NCBI GenBank assembly: GCA_014359475.1
Contig: JACIZI010000014.1
Span: 1-64,000, forward strand
Direction: 5' to 3'
DNA length: 64,000 nucleotides
Origin: Marinobacter sp.
Lineage (GTDB): Bacteria > Pseudomonadota > Gammaproteobacteria > Pseudomonadales > Oleiphilaceae
This document shows positions 46,409-55,669 of this stretch, piece after piece (the stretch's first letter is position 1; each line of letters begins with the position of its first letter). The position numbers and the translations under genes are program-made. The notes under the pieces were generated by a model. It had not been told where the DNA came from. It saw only the letters and a program-made list of their open reading frames with translations, and searched no databases.

Positions 46409-47686
46409 TCAGGCCCCGGCTTGTTTCAGGCTTTCCTCCAGGATGGAGAGGCCCTCTTCCAGCACCTCATCCTCGATGGTGACAGGCATCAGGAACCGCA
46501 GGGTATTGCCGTACATGCCGCAGCTCAGCAGAATCAACCCCTTTTCCTTGGCCTTGGCGGTTACCGCAGCAGCCAGTTCCGGCTTGGGTATGTGGTTGTC
46601 CTTGCTGTCCACCAGTTCGAACGCGGCCATGGGGCCCAGGTTACGTACATTGTCCACGTGGGCGAACTGCTCCTGCCACTGATCAAAACAGACTCGCAGT
46701 TTCTTACCCAGCCGCTGACTCTTGCCCAGAATGTCCTCTTCCTCGAACACATCAAAGACCGCCAGGGCTGCGGCACAGGCAGTGGGGCTGCCGGTATAGG
46801 TGCCGCCCAGGGAGTTGGGTCCCGAAGCATCCATATGCTTGTCGGTGCCCACAATGGCGGAAATCGGCATGCCGTCGGCCATACTCTTGGCCATGGTGAT
46901 CATGTCCGGCTCAACGCCGCTGTGCTCGATAGCAAATAGCTTGCCGGTGCGTCCGAAGCCGCTTTGCACTTCGTCGACGATCATCAGCATGCCATGCTCA
47001 TCGCAAATCTCGCGGATTTTCTTCAGGAAGCTGGCCGGGGCAGGATAAAAGCCCCCCTCACCCAGCACCGGTTCGATGACGATGGCCGCAGTGTCTTTAG
47101 GGTTGGCATCGGTCTTGAGCACCATTTTCAGCCCCCGGATGGCTTCATCCTCGCTGACGCCATGATAAGGAACCGGATAGGGCGCGCGGAACACCGTGCC
47201 CGGCATGGGACCGAAATCCGTGGCGTAGGGGTTCACCTTGCCGTTCATGGCCATGGTCATGAAGGTACGGCCGTGGTAACCGCCGTCAAAGCAGATCACG
47301 TTGGTTTTTCCGGTCGCGGCCCGGGCGATCTTGAGCGCGTTTTCCAGCGCTTCTGCCCCCGAATTCGCCAGCATCACTTTCGCGTGCCCGCGCACCGGAG
47401 CCACATTACTCAGCTTCTCCGCCAGTTTCACATAGCCCTCATAGGGCATGACCGTCTGGCAGGTATGCATGAGCTTGTCCAGCTGCGCCTTGACCGCTTC
47501 CACCACTTTCGGGTGACGGTGGCCGATGTTCAGTACACCAATACCGCCAGCAAAGTCGATCATCCGTTTGCCGTCGGCATCCCAGAGTTCGGCGTTACGC
47601 GCGTGGTCGGCGAACTGCGTGTTCGGGCTGGCTGCGCCCGCTGCCACGTACTTTTCCTTGAGTGCCTGCAATTCTTTGTTGCTCAC
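46409..47686 (-). CDS. gabT: 4-aminobutyrate aminotransferase
   Basis: A class III PLP-dependent aminotransferase of 425 residues that converts 4-aminobutyrate to succinic semialdehyde. Conserved blocks are IDFAGGIGVLNIGHRHPKVV, ANSGAEALENALKIAR, DGGYHGRTFMTMAMNGK, IVDEVQSGFGRTGKLFA and the PLP lysine in MAKSMADGMPISAIVG. I chose GTG 47686 because the protein then starts SNKEL, as E. coli GabT does, and GGGGAA lies seven bases upstream. An ATG at 47728 would add 14 residues. No gabD is nearby. Confidence 0.9.
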   Translation of the reverse strand: MSNKELQALKEKYVAAGAASPNTQFADHARNAELWDADGKRMIDFAGGIGVLNIGHRHPKVVEAVKAQLDKLMHTCQTVMPYEGYVKLAEKLSNVAPVRGHAKVMLANSGAEALENALKIARAATGKTNVICFDGGYHGRTFMTMAMNGKVNPYATDFGPMPGTVFRAPYPVPYHGVSEDEAIRGLKMVLKTDANPKDTAAIVIEPVLGEGGFYPAPASFLKKIREICDEHGMLMIVDEVQSGFGRTGKLFAIEHSGVEPDMITMAKSMADGMPISAIVGTDKHMDASGPNSLGGTYTGSPTACAAALAVFDVFEEEDILGKSQRLGKKLRVCFDQWQEQFAHVDNVRNLGPMAAFELVDSKDNHIPKPELAAAVTAKAKEKGLILLSCGMYGNTLRFLMPVTIEDEVLEEGLSILEESLKQAGA

Positions 47687-47849
47687 CTTGGCGTTCCCCC
47701 TGGCATCTGTTTTTGAGAAGAATGTCATGCTCAGTGTAAGTGCTACCGGTCAGGGACACAAACCGCCTGGGCCATTACCTGACACTTGAGCTGCGGGAAG
47801 GCTCGTCGTAGAGTAACCCGTTTGTTCCACCCCTTCGGCGACTGCCCCC

Positions 47850-49553
47850 ATGGACCACGATGCACCTGCACAGCCACCCCGGGCTGCAAGTCTGGATAAT
47901 CCGCTCTATTACCTTGATAACATGGAAGTGGTGGTGCGCTGGGTGCATGACCACCACCGGGATCTGTTGACCGATGAGGAAGCCGGGCAAGTGGCGCATT
48001 TTCTGCAACTCCCCGTGGCTTCCAGGGCCTTGTTGACCCGCATGATCATGCGCACCGGCGAGTTCTTCCGCCCCGACCGGCTGCATTATCCGGAATTACC
48101 GGAAAGGGAAGCAACGGCGCTCGCGCCCCTGAGGAATCAGCCATGGCTGGAGGTCGACCCCGTCCTGGATCCGGGCACCCTGTTCCGCCTGTTTACCCTT
48201 GCGGAACTCCGCCCTTCGCTTGAACCCCTGCTTGAGAAAGCCGGTCTGACCGGCCAGCCGACCAAGGCGGCCATGCTCGATGTCCTGAAGACCACCAGCC
48301 AGGAGCCCAGGCCAGTCCACGAATGGCTGGGCAAAACGGCTCCCCCGGTGATCCGGCTGACCTGCATGGCCCTCTTTGACCGACTGCGTCTGATGTTCTT
48401 TGGTAATCTGCGCCAGAGCTGGTCTGATTTTGTGCTGGTGGAGCTGGGCCTGCAGGTCTACGAGCCGGTGACCTTCGGGCCGGAATCCAGAGCTTTCCAG
48501 ACCCGGGAGGAAGTCGACACCTATCTGCTGATGCACCGCTGCCGGGAGCGTCTGGACGAAGGTGAAGAGCCGGCACGGATCTGGCAGGATATTCCCCCGG
48601 CTCCCGTCAATCCATGGCTGGCTGCCCGGCGTGACCGGTTGTTGCTGGAACTGGGCCGGTTGGCAGAACGTCAGGGAGACCGGGCTTTGGCTCTGGAAGC
48701 CCTGGCTACCAGCCACCACCGGGATGCCCGGCTCCGGCATTTACGACTGCTGGAACGCATGAAACGCCATGAGGAAGCCTGGCAGATCCTCCAACCCGCC
48801 CTGCGGGAGCTGCGTTCAGACCGGGAGCATGTGGGGTTGGCCAGAATACAAAAACGACTGGCCCGGAAGCTGTCGCTCGAGGTTTTGGAACAGACGGAAA
48901 CCGTAATACCCGAGTCGCGCCTGGTGCTCGCCAATCCGGGCCAGCTACCGGTTGAACATGTGGTGGCGGAGCATGTCAGGCAGGATCACCAGCCGGTGTT
49001 CTATGTGGAGAATATCCTGTTCAACGCCCTGTTTGGTCTGCTGTTCTGGGAGGCCATCTTCCATCCGGTGGCGGGTGCTTTCTTTCATCCGTTCCACACC
49101 GGTCCGACCGATCTCACGCAAGGGGACTTTTACGAGCGCCGAAGAACGCGCTTCGATAAACTTTTTGCCACCCTGGGCAGCGACGAATACCGGCGAATCA
49201 TCCGCGGCAACTGGCGCATGAAACAGGGCATCAGTAATCCCTTTGTGATCTGGCCGGTGGTCACCGAATCCCTGCTGGAACTGGCCATGGATTGTATACC
49301 CCCGACACACCTGGATGCGGTATTCCGGCGATTGCTGGTGGATGTGAAGGAGCACCGCTCCGGCTTCCCCGACCTGATCGGCTTCCGGCCCAAGGCAGAC
49401 GACCCGGCTCGCCAATACCACCTGATTGAGGTGAAGGGCCCGGGAGACCGGTTGCAGGATCACCAGCAAGGCTGGCTGACGTTTTTTCTGGACCTGGGGG
49501 TCGATGCGCAAGTATGCCATGTCAGCTGGGATCCAGGATTGGTCAGCCCATGA
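47850..49553 (+). CDS. FAN1-type structure-specific nuclease (VRR-NUC)
   Basis: A 567-residue protein with a C-terminal VRR-NUC domain: GFPDLIGFRPK, then QYHLIEVKGPGDRLQDHQQ, which is the PD-x(n)-ExK active site of the FAN1 family. The N-terminal and middle helical parts resemble Pseudomonas FAN1. The protein cuts flap and crosslink-containing DNA. Its stop overlaps the start of a helicase gene as ATGA, so the two probably act in one repair pathway. No clear ribosome-binding site precedes ATG 47850. Confidence 0.88.
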   Translation: MDHDAPAQPPRAASLDNPLYYLDNMEVVVRWVHDHHRDLLTDEEAGQVAHFLQLPVASRALLTRMIMRTGEFFRPDRLHYPELPEREATALAPLRNQPWLEVDPVLDPGTLFRLFTLAELRPSLEPLLEKAGLTGQPTKAAMLDVLKTTSQEPRPVHEWLGKTAPPVIRLTCMALFDRLRLMFFGNLRQSWSDFVLVELGLQVYEPVTFGPESRAFQTREEVDTYLLMHRCRERLDEGEEPARIWQDIPPAPVNPWLAARRDRLLLELGRLAERQGDRALALEALATSHHRDARLRHLRLLERMKRHEEAWQILQPALRELRSDREHVGLARIQKRLARKLSLEVLEQTETVIPESRLVLANPGQLPVEHVVAEHVRQDHQPVFYVENILFNALFGLLFWEAIFHPVAGAFFHPFHTGPTDLTQGDFYERRRTRFDKLFATLGSDEYRRIIRGNWRMKQGISNPFVIWPVVTESLLELAMDCIPPTHLDAVFRRLLVDVKEHRSGFPDLIGFRPKADDPARQYHLIEVKGPGDRLQDHQQGWLTFFLDLGVDAQVCHVSWDPGLVSP

Positions 49554-51814
49554 AAGTCGCCGTACGCACTCTGTGTGAATTTGCCGCCCGGACGGGTGAT
49601 CTGGATTTCCGCTATACCCCGGCGCCGGCAGCCGGGGAAGGCGTACGGGGCCATCAGGCGGTCGTCGCCAATCGGCCTTCCAGCTATAAAAGTGAGTACT
49701 CGCTTACCGGTAACTGCTTGGGAATAGAAGTTTCCGGAAGAGCGGACGGCTATTGCCCACAGCAAACACGGCTGGAGGAGATCAAGACCCACCGCGGCGA
49801 TGTGTCCCGCATCCGGGCGCATCAGCGGGCTCTGCACCGGGCGCAACTGCGTGCCTATGGGGCACTGCTTTGTCGGCAGGAACAGCTCGACCGGCTGGAG
49901 CTGGTACTGGTCTATTACGACATTGGCCGCGGGAAGGAAACCCCGGTGCGGGAAACCGCCACAGCCGCCCAGCTATGGCGGGAACTTGAACAACTGTGCC
50001 GCCGCTACAGGCTTTGGGCAGAGCAGGAGGATCGACACCGGGAACAACGGAATACCTGGTTGGATAACCTGGCTTTCCCTTTTGACGATTTCCGCGCCGG
50101 ACAGCGCGCCCTGGCGGAAACCTGCTACCGCAATGCCCTGCAAGGCCAGGCGCTGCTGCTGGAAGCACCCACCGGGCTGGGCAAGACCCTGGGCACATTG
50201 TTCCCCTCCCTGCGAGCCATGCCCCGGGCCGGACAGGACCGGCTGTTCTACCTGACTTGCCGCAACACCGCCCGTCAACTCGCCCTGGACGCGCTGCGCC
50301 AGTTGCGTATTGAGCGGGACAGGCCGCCCCTGAGGGTGCTGGAACTGGTGGCCAGGGACCATGCCTGCGAACATCCGGACAAGGCCTGCCACGGGGACTC
50401 CTGCCCCCTGGCAAAGGGCTTCTTTGACCGCCTGCCGGACGCCCGTGCTGAGGCAGTGCAGACCGGTGGCCTGTTGGATCATGAGACCCTCGCCCGCATT
50501 GCGGGAGGTCATGGCATCTGCCCCTATTTCCTGGCTCAGGAGATGGCCCGCTGGTGCGATCTGGTGATTGCCGACGTGAACCGGATGTTCGACCAGAGCG
50601 CCCTGCTCCATGCCCTGATTCGCCAGAACGGATGGCGGTCTGCCTTGCTGGTGGATGAAGCCCACAACCTGGTGGACCGGGCGCGAGGCATGTATTCCGT
50701 ATCCCTGCACCAGCAGCGCCTGCTTAAGCTGCGCAAGACCGCGCCAAAGCCACTGCAGCCAGCCCTCGGTGGGGTCGGGAAGGCCTGGCAGACCCTGGGC
50801 CGGGAACAATCCGAGGCAGGCAGTACGCCGGTCTTTCTGGAAGGGCTGCCTCCGGCGATATTGCCGGCTCTGCAACGCTTGGTATCGGCTGTGACGGATT
50901 ATTTCGCGGATAATCCACCGGATCTGGCCCTGCAGGAGCTGCTGTTCGAATCCATCGCCTTCATGAAACTGGCGGACAGCTTTGGTGAGCACTCCCTGTG
51001 TGAATTCCACAAACCCGCCCGTGGCCGGGCCAGACTCACTATCCAGAACCTGGTGCCGGCGGACTTTCTGGCACCGCGATTCGAGTCCGCTGATTCTGCG
51101 GTATTGTTCTCAGCTACCCTGAGCCCGGGAGTCTATTACCGGGATCTGCTCGGCATGCCGGAGGACAGTCGCTTTCGTTCCCTGCCGGGGCCTTTCCGGG
51201 CCGAGCAGTTACAGGTGCAGTTCACTCCCCGGATCAGCACCCGCAAAACCGAGCGGTCACAGTCTCTGGAACCGATAGCGGATCTGATTGCGGATCAGTA
51301 TCGCAGAAGGCCAGGCCATTACCTGGCCTTTTTCAGCAGTTTTGATTACCTGCAGGCGGTCAGTGAGACTCTGGGTCACCGCCATCCGGATATTCCCCGG
51401 CGGGACCAGCAGCGCTTCATGTCTGCAGAGCAGCGCCAGGCTTTTCTGGCGGGCTTCCGGCACGATGGTGGCGCTGTGGCTTTCGCCGTGCTTGGTGGTG
51501 TGTTCAGCGAGGGCATTGATTTGCCGGGGGACCAGCTCATCGGGGCTTTCGTAGCGACCCTGGGGCTACCCCCTTTTGATCCCTGGCACGAAGTTCTCAG
51601 GCACCGCCTGGAGCGGCGTTTCGGCCAGGGATATGATTATACCTACCGGATTCCCGGTCTGCAGAAGGTGGCCCAGGCGGCAGGTCGGGTGATTCGCACC
51701 CCGGAAGACCGGGGGGTGATATGGCTGATCGATGATCGTTTCATGCAGCCGATGGTACGCAGGATGCTCCCTGCCTGGTGGTTTCCGGAGACCCCGGACG
51801 CATCAGCAGATTGA
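49550..51814 (+). CDS. Nuclease-helicase of the Rad3/DinG type
   Basis: A 754-residue superfamily 2 helicase with an N-terminal nuclease-like domain. Residues about 40-120 have GRADGY and LEEIKTHRGD, the D-...-E-x-K pattern of RecB/Cas4-like nucleases. The helicase part has Walker A LLEAPTGLGKTLG, an iron-sulphur cysteine set (CEHPDKACHGDSCPL and GICPYF), DEAH in LLVDEAHNL, and motif VI QAAGRVIRTPEDRG. It is translationally coupled to the FAN1-type gene. It probably unwinds damaged DNA during crosslink or replication-fork repair. It ends 14 bases from the convergent beta-helix gene. Confidence 0.87.
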   Translation: MKVAVRTLCEFAARTGDLDFRYTPAPAAGEGVRGHQAVVANRPSSYKSEYSLTGNCLGIEVSGRADGYCPQQTRLEEIKTHRGDVSRIRAHQRALHRAQLRAYGALLCRQEQLDRLELVLVYYDIGRGKETPVRETATAAQLWRELEQLCRRYRLWAEQEDRHREQRNTWLDNLAFPFDDFRAGQRALAETCYRNALQGQALLLEAPTGLGKTLGTLFPSLRAMPRAGQDRLFYLTCRNTARQLALDALRQLRIERDRPPLRVLELVARDHACEHPDKACHGDSCPLAKGFFDRLPDARAEAVQTGGLLDHETLARIAGGHGICPYFLAQEMARWCDLVIADVNRMFDQSALLHALIRQNGWRSALLVDEAHNLVDRARGMYSVSLHQQRLLKLRKTAPKPLQPALGGVGKAWQTLGREQSEAGSTPVFLEGLPPAILPALQRLVSAVTDYFADNPPDLALQELLFESIAFMKLADSFGEHSLCEFHKPARGRARLTIQNLVPADFLAPRFESADSAVLFSATLSPGVYYRDLLGMPEDSRFRSLPGPFRAEQLQVQFTPRISTRKTERSQSLEPIADLIADQYRRRPGHYLAFFSSFDYLQAVSETLGHRHPDIPRRDQQRFMSAEQRQAFLAGFRHDGGAVAFAVLGGVFSEGIDLPGDQLIGAFVATLGLPPFDPWHEVLRHRLERRFGQGYDYTYRIPGLQKVAQAAGRVIRTPEDRGVIWLIDDRFMQPMVRRMLPAWWFPETPDASAD

Positions 51815-51828
51815 CCCTTCTGCTGTTC

Positions 51829-53403
51829 TCAGGCATCAGGGAACGCGGTCCACTCCTCGACCCATGTGCGGCTGGTTCGAGGATTGATCGCACCCGGGTA
51901 ATCTGCCGACTCGTCGAAAAACTCGGACTGGGGCGGGCGTTTGGCCGGCTTGTTGCCAGCCAGTCCCCTTGCCCGAAAGTGTGGCGCTGTTTCATGGCTG
52001 GCAGAGGAATGCAATGCGCTTTCCATCAGAGTGCTATTCCATTCACCCGCCTGAAGCAACCATTCACCCTCCCGGAAGCCGTAATCGTCGTCTTCGGACT
52101 CCTGTTTACCCGGTTCCTTTGCCAGACTGCCGGTGTTGGCTAACAGGTTGTGGGAGAAACTCAGCTTGTCCATGGCCACCAGGGATCTGACCTCGTCCCG
52201 GGTATCCAGCGCTTCAAGAGCAAAGCTGTCGATAATCATGTTGTGGAAATGTCCCCCGGAACCCTCGCGGAGCAGGATGGCGCGGTGTTGCTTTGCAGAG
52301 CGACCGCCGCCGTGCAGAGTGACGTTAAAGAAGGTGGGTTCAGAACGGGGCACGGCATTGTGATCCGAGCCATTGTTGTCGCCTTCAAAGCCGTTATCGC
52401 CGACATCACCGTGTTGCTGAATAATGGCGAACTGGACCTTGCCATTCCATCCCCAGTCCCAGTCTACGCTGTCATCGGCGGCACCCGTCACCAGAACATG
52501 TTGCAGGTTTACTGTACCACCGAATATTTCGATCCCGTCATCCAGTGCCCGGTGCACCTGTACATGATCAATGAGGGTATTGGAACCGCAGCCTCCCAGG
52601 GTGAGGCCGTTCAGCTCGTTGTTCCGATAGACCTCAAAGCCGGCAAACTCAATGCGGGTATACTGCAGCACCCCGCAGCTGTGTTCGGGATCCGATCCTC
52701 CAAACCGGCCCCGCAGCTCATCACCGGGTAGGCCCTCGATAGCCGCATCCATCTGATTGACCGGGGCTTTGCCCAGTAATACGACACCGCCCCAGTCGCC
52801 TCTCTGCCGCGTGCCTTCGGCTCGGTGGCTGGTGAAGACGACCGGTTGTTCGCGGGTTCCCCGGGAAAGCAGCTGACTGTCCCGGGTGACCACCAGGGCG
52901 GATCCCCTTTGACCCTCAATGATGGCCCCCGGCTGGATTGTCAGGTGGGCATTATCCACATAAATCACGCCGTCCAGAATATAGCGCCGCCCCGTTTCCC
53001 ATACGGTGTCTGAAACAATGTCCTGGGTGATACGGACAACCCGGTTTTCAAATGCTGTGAAACCAACCACGGCCGCAACAGCGACTCCCAGAATGGGAAT
53101 CAGCGCCAGCCGGTAGCGTGCCTTCGAACTCGAGGGGCGGCTTTCCGGGGTGTTACGAGGGCTTTCATGGGATGTCCTGGCGACAAAGGATTGGCCGTTG
53201 TCATTTTCCATTATCTCCCGGGCCAGCGCCTGGAGCTCGGGGGTACCCTTGTCTTTGACCCGTCGCAGCACATCCGCCCGGTAAGCCGGTTCCCTGAGAA
53301 GTGCGTTGAGGTGTACGAAATCGATGCCGTGACAGTGTCCTTTGTCCACGCTCCGCTTGAGTTTCCAGAGTTTTTCTACCAGCAGGGAGGATTGATCGGA
53401 CAT
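51829..53403 (-). CDS. Membrane-anchored beta-helix-type protein
   Basis: A 524-residue protein of unknown function. Residues 1-95 are polar and probably cytoplasmic; 97-117 (YRLALIPILGVAVAAVVGF) form one transmembrane segment; the rest is external and shows repeating short strands (VIYVDNAHLTIQPGAIIEG, ALVVTRDSQLLSRGT, GLTLGGCGSNTLIDHVQVHR, GGTVNLQHVLVTGAADDSVDW), as in right-handed beta-helices. Such proteins often bind or cut polysaccharides, but no active site is recognised. The AT-rich 200-base region upstream (53404-53601) probably holds its promoter. Confidence 0.75.
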   Translation of the reverse strand: MSDQSSLLVEKLWKLKRSVDKGHCHGIDFVHLNALLREPAYRADVLRRVKDKGTPELQALAREIMENDNGQSFVARTSHESPRNTPESRPSSSKARYRLALIPILGVAVAAVVGFTAFENRVVRITQDIVSDTVWETGRRYILDGVIYVDNAHLTIQPGAIIEGQRGSALVVTRDSQLLSRGTREQPVVFTSHRAEGTRQRGDWGGVVLLGKAPVNQMDAAIEGLPGDELRGRFGGSDPEHSCGVLQYTRIEFAGFEVYRNNELNGLTLGGCGSNTLIDHVQVHRALDDGIEIFGGTVNLQHVLVTGAADDSVDWDWGWNGKVQFAIIQQHGDVGDNGFEGDNNGSDHNAVPRSEPTFFNVTLHGGGRSAKQHRAILLREGSGGHFHNMIIDSFALEALDTRDEVRSLVAMDKLSFSHNLLANTGSLAKEPGKQESEDDDYGFREGEWLLQAGEWNSTLMESALHSSASHETAPHFRARGLAGNKPAKRPPQSEFFDESADYPGAINPRTSRTWVEEWTAFPDA

Positions 53404-53588
53404 TACTTCTGCTCCGTTGGTATGAGAGCCTCTTTTTACACCTTTAATGTTAAGGAATTATGTCAGTATGGGGCGTAATGGCCCTGCCCGGATGCTCCCG
53501 GAGCAGCAAAGTGGGGGTGGGGGACGGCATGGGGAGTTTGATCGGTCATCCTCACAGGCATCCGGTAGCAAGTAAGCCATGGTCCTTC

Positions 53589-53594
53589 TATAAT
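53589..53594 (+). promoter_or_regulatory. TATAAT -10 box directly before the 53602 gene
   Basis: A perfect TATAAT ends only seven bases before the ATG at 53602. Transcription would start at or next to the ATG, suggesting a leaderless message. The -35 candidate (TAGCAA, 53566-53571) is weak, and no ribosome-binding site is present. Confidence 0.5.
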
Positions 53595-53601
53595 CTTTTT
53601 T

Positions 53602-54315
53602 ATGAAAAAGCTGATCCTGAAGTTAAATGACCGAAGCCCTGAGACGCTCTCTATGAAGCGCCTCGGGCAGTACATTGCCCATCTCTCTGACATGCTCGGA
53701 GAAGTGGAGCATGTGCATTTTGGCTCGGTCAGCAAGGGCAGCGCCATGCTGAATGTGGATATTGAAGACCTCCACTATCACAAGGTTCTTACCCATGTGC
53801 GGGAAGTGCCAAATGGCATGGGCACAAAAAAACAGCTATTGGCACATCGTAGCCTGAAGCAGCTTATGGATGAGGATGGCACAGGAGGTGCGATTTTGAA
53901 CGATGCGGATACTCCAATACTGTCGTTCAGGAAGCGGCCGGACGATGAAAAGCCCCTGATGGTCAACAAGTCGGGTTCCGTACAGGGACGTTTGTACCGT
54001 GTTGGCGGCAAAGACGACACAATAGCAGTGAGCCTGGAAGGCGCTAACGGCGAAACGCTGCGTTGTGAGGCATCCATCGATATCGCCCGAGGGCTGTCAT
54101 CATTGCTGTTCAAGCAGGTTCGGGTCAGTGGCCAGGGAACCTGGGAGCGCTTGCCGGAAGGTGGCTGGAGGCTCAAAAAGTTAAAGATTGAATCCTACCA
54201 GGAGCTGGATATGGCCAGGGTGGGTGATGTGGTCGGCCAACTTCAGTCGATTGGTGGTTTGAAGTGGGCGGATATGGAAGACCCGCACGGAATAGCCAGG
54301 GATCTGAGAGGCTGA
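53602..54315 (+). CDS. Hypothetical protein upstream of XRE-ImmA
   Basis: A 237-residue soluble protein that I do not recognise. The N-terminal part (MKKLILKLNDRSPETLSMKR) seems to form a mixed alpha/beta domain. The C-terminal part has strands (SVQGRLYRVGGKDDTIAVSL, RLKKLKIESYQEL). Similar proteins occur next to regulator/toxin genes in other proteobacteria, as far as I remember. It reads in the same direction as the XRE-ImmA and PIN genes, 262 bases before them. Translation may be leaderless; an in-frame ATG at codon 18 is an alternative start. Confidence 0.68.
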   Translation: MKKLILKLNDRSPETLSMKRLGQYIAHLSDMLGEVEHVHFGSVSKGSAMLNVDIEDLHYHKVLTHVREVPNGMGTKKQLLAHRSLKQLMDEDGTGGAILNDADTPILSFRKRPDDEKPLMVNKSGSVQGRLYRVGGKDDTIAVSLEGANGETLRCEASIDIARGLSSLLFKQVRVSGQGTWERLPEGGWRLKKLKIESYQELDMARVGDVVGQLQSIGGLKWADMEDPHGIARDLRG

Positions 54316-54512
54316 TTTGAGATTATTAGTCGACAATAACATCCTGATCCAGGTCCTTGCCCCGAATAAAACGGGTCCCGGTTCGGGCCCCCACCCGAGC
54401 CGGGAATCCTTCCCAAGAAAGCCTTTTCGACTCTCCTGATTCACCTTCTATGCATGCTTTGCTCGAAAAGCACTACATATTGTGTGTTCATGTAACAAAT
54501 CTACATATCAGG

Positions 54513-54562
54513 TTGACAATCGTCAAGCATAAACTAGAATCGTCAACCAACAGTTGTCAACG
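54513..54562 (+). promoter_or_regulatory. Promoter with direct-repeat operators for the XRE-ImmA gene
   Basis: A perfect -35 TTGACA (54513-54518) and TAGAAT (54535-54540) are 16 bases apart. The promoter is overlaid by repeats of AATCGTCAA at 54518-54526 and 54538-54546 (20-base period) and a related AGTTGTCAA at 54552-54560. TTGAC-AATC-GTCAA also forms an inverted repeat. This looks like an autoregulatory operator for the XRE protein that follows. Confidence 0.68.
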
Positions 54563-54577
54563 TTAAGGAAGAAAGCC

Positions 54578-55669
54578 ATGTTGCATGATCGGTTGCGTCG
54601 TGCACGAGTCCTGAAAAATATGTCCCTACAGCAGGTTGCTGACCAACTCGGAGACATCACCAAACAGGCTCTGTCGAAATATGAGCAGGGTAAGGATGCG
54701 CCCAATTCAACTCGCTTGATTCAGCTGGCGGATGCGTTTGGCGTGAATCCGGAGTACTTCTTCCGTTCAGATTCCGTAGAACTGGGCGAAGTGGATTTTC
54801 GAAAGCACTCTGCGTTCGGCAAGAAGCAGCAGGAGGCGGTAAAAGAACAGGTACGTGAACATTTGGAACGCTACCTGGCCGCTGAGCGCTTGTTCGATAA
54901 CGAGAACGACGGCAAAGGCTTTGCCAAATGGCGAGAGCACTTCCGAGTATCGAATACCGACGATATCGAAAAAGCTGCGGAGAGCCTTCGGGAGGAATGG
55001 CACCTTGGCACTAATCCCATCGCCAATCTCACCGAAACTCTGGAAGAGAACGGGATCAAAGTGGTTGGTCTTGCTGCTCACGAAAAGTTCGATGGGTTGT
55101 GCGCGGTAGTCAATGATGGCGCGGATGCTGTTATCGTCAGCAACACTTCTCGGCCGGGAGAACGTCAACGGTTCAATTTAGCCCACGAACTCGGTCATCT
55201 GGTAATGGACATCCCTAGCGACATCCATGGTACTCGTGATGAAGAGAGCTGGTGCCACCGATTCGCAGGTGCCTTTTTGTTCCCGGCCAGCCAGGTTCGG
55301 GCCACCTTTGGCAGTCATAGGAGCCGGGTGCTTTTAAAAGAGTTCCTGTTGGCCAAGGAAGAGTGGGGAGTGTCCATCCAAGCACTACTGCGACGCCTTT
55401 ACGATTTAGGAATTGTTCAGCAGGGTTTTTACCAGAATACTTTCCGAATCTGGTCTTCCCGTGGTTATCGTAAAGTCGAACCCGACAAACTACCAACCGA
55501 AAAATCTTTCCGCTTGAGCCAACTCGTATATCGCGCATTGGCCGAAGGATTGATTACTCCCTCCAGGGCGTCGGAATTGCTGGATATAGATCTTGGAGAG
55601 ATCGAAGAAGACATGGCTAATGGACAAGCAGGTGATGGCGCCGATGCCTTCGAAGATTCTCGTCTCTGA
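54578..55669 (+). CDS. XRE regulator fused to ImmA/IrrE metallopeptidase
   Basis: A 363-residue two-domain protein. Residues 1-70 are an XRE helix-turn-helix (LQQVADQLGDITKQALSKYE). Residues about 150-280 are an ImmA/IrrE peptidase with the zinc motif HELGH inside RFNLAHELGHLVMD, and a third ligand region ESWCHRFAGAFLFP. Such proteins act as repressors that cleave themselves or a partner upon a stress signal. ATG 54578 follows AAGGAAG. The 3' end overlaps a PIN-domain gene, so the pair resembles a toxin-antitoxin-like unit. Confidence 0.88.
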   Translation: MLHDRLRRARVLKNMSLQQVADQLGDITKQALSKYEQGKDAPNSTRLIQLADAFGVNPEYFFRSDSVELGEVDFRKHSAFGKKQQEAVKEQVREHLERYLAAERLFDNENDGKGFAKWREHFRVSNTDDIEKAAESLREEWHLGTNPIANLTETLEENGIKVVGLAAHEKFDGLCAVVNDGADAVIVSNTSRPGERQRFNLAHELGHLVMDIPSDIHGTRDEESWCHRFAGAFLFPASQVRATFGSHRSRVLLKEFLLAKEEWGVSIQALLRRLYDLGIVQQGFYQNTFRIWSSRGYRKVEPDKLPTEKSFRLSQLVYRALAEGLITPSRASELLDIDLGEIEEDMANGQAGDGADAFEDSRL

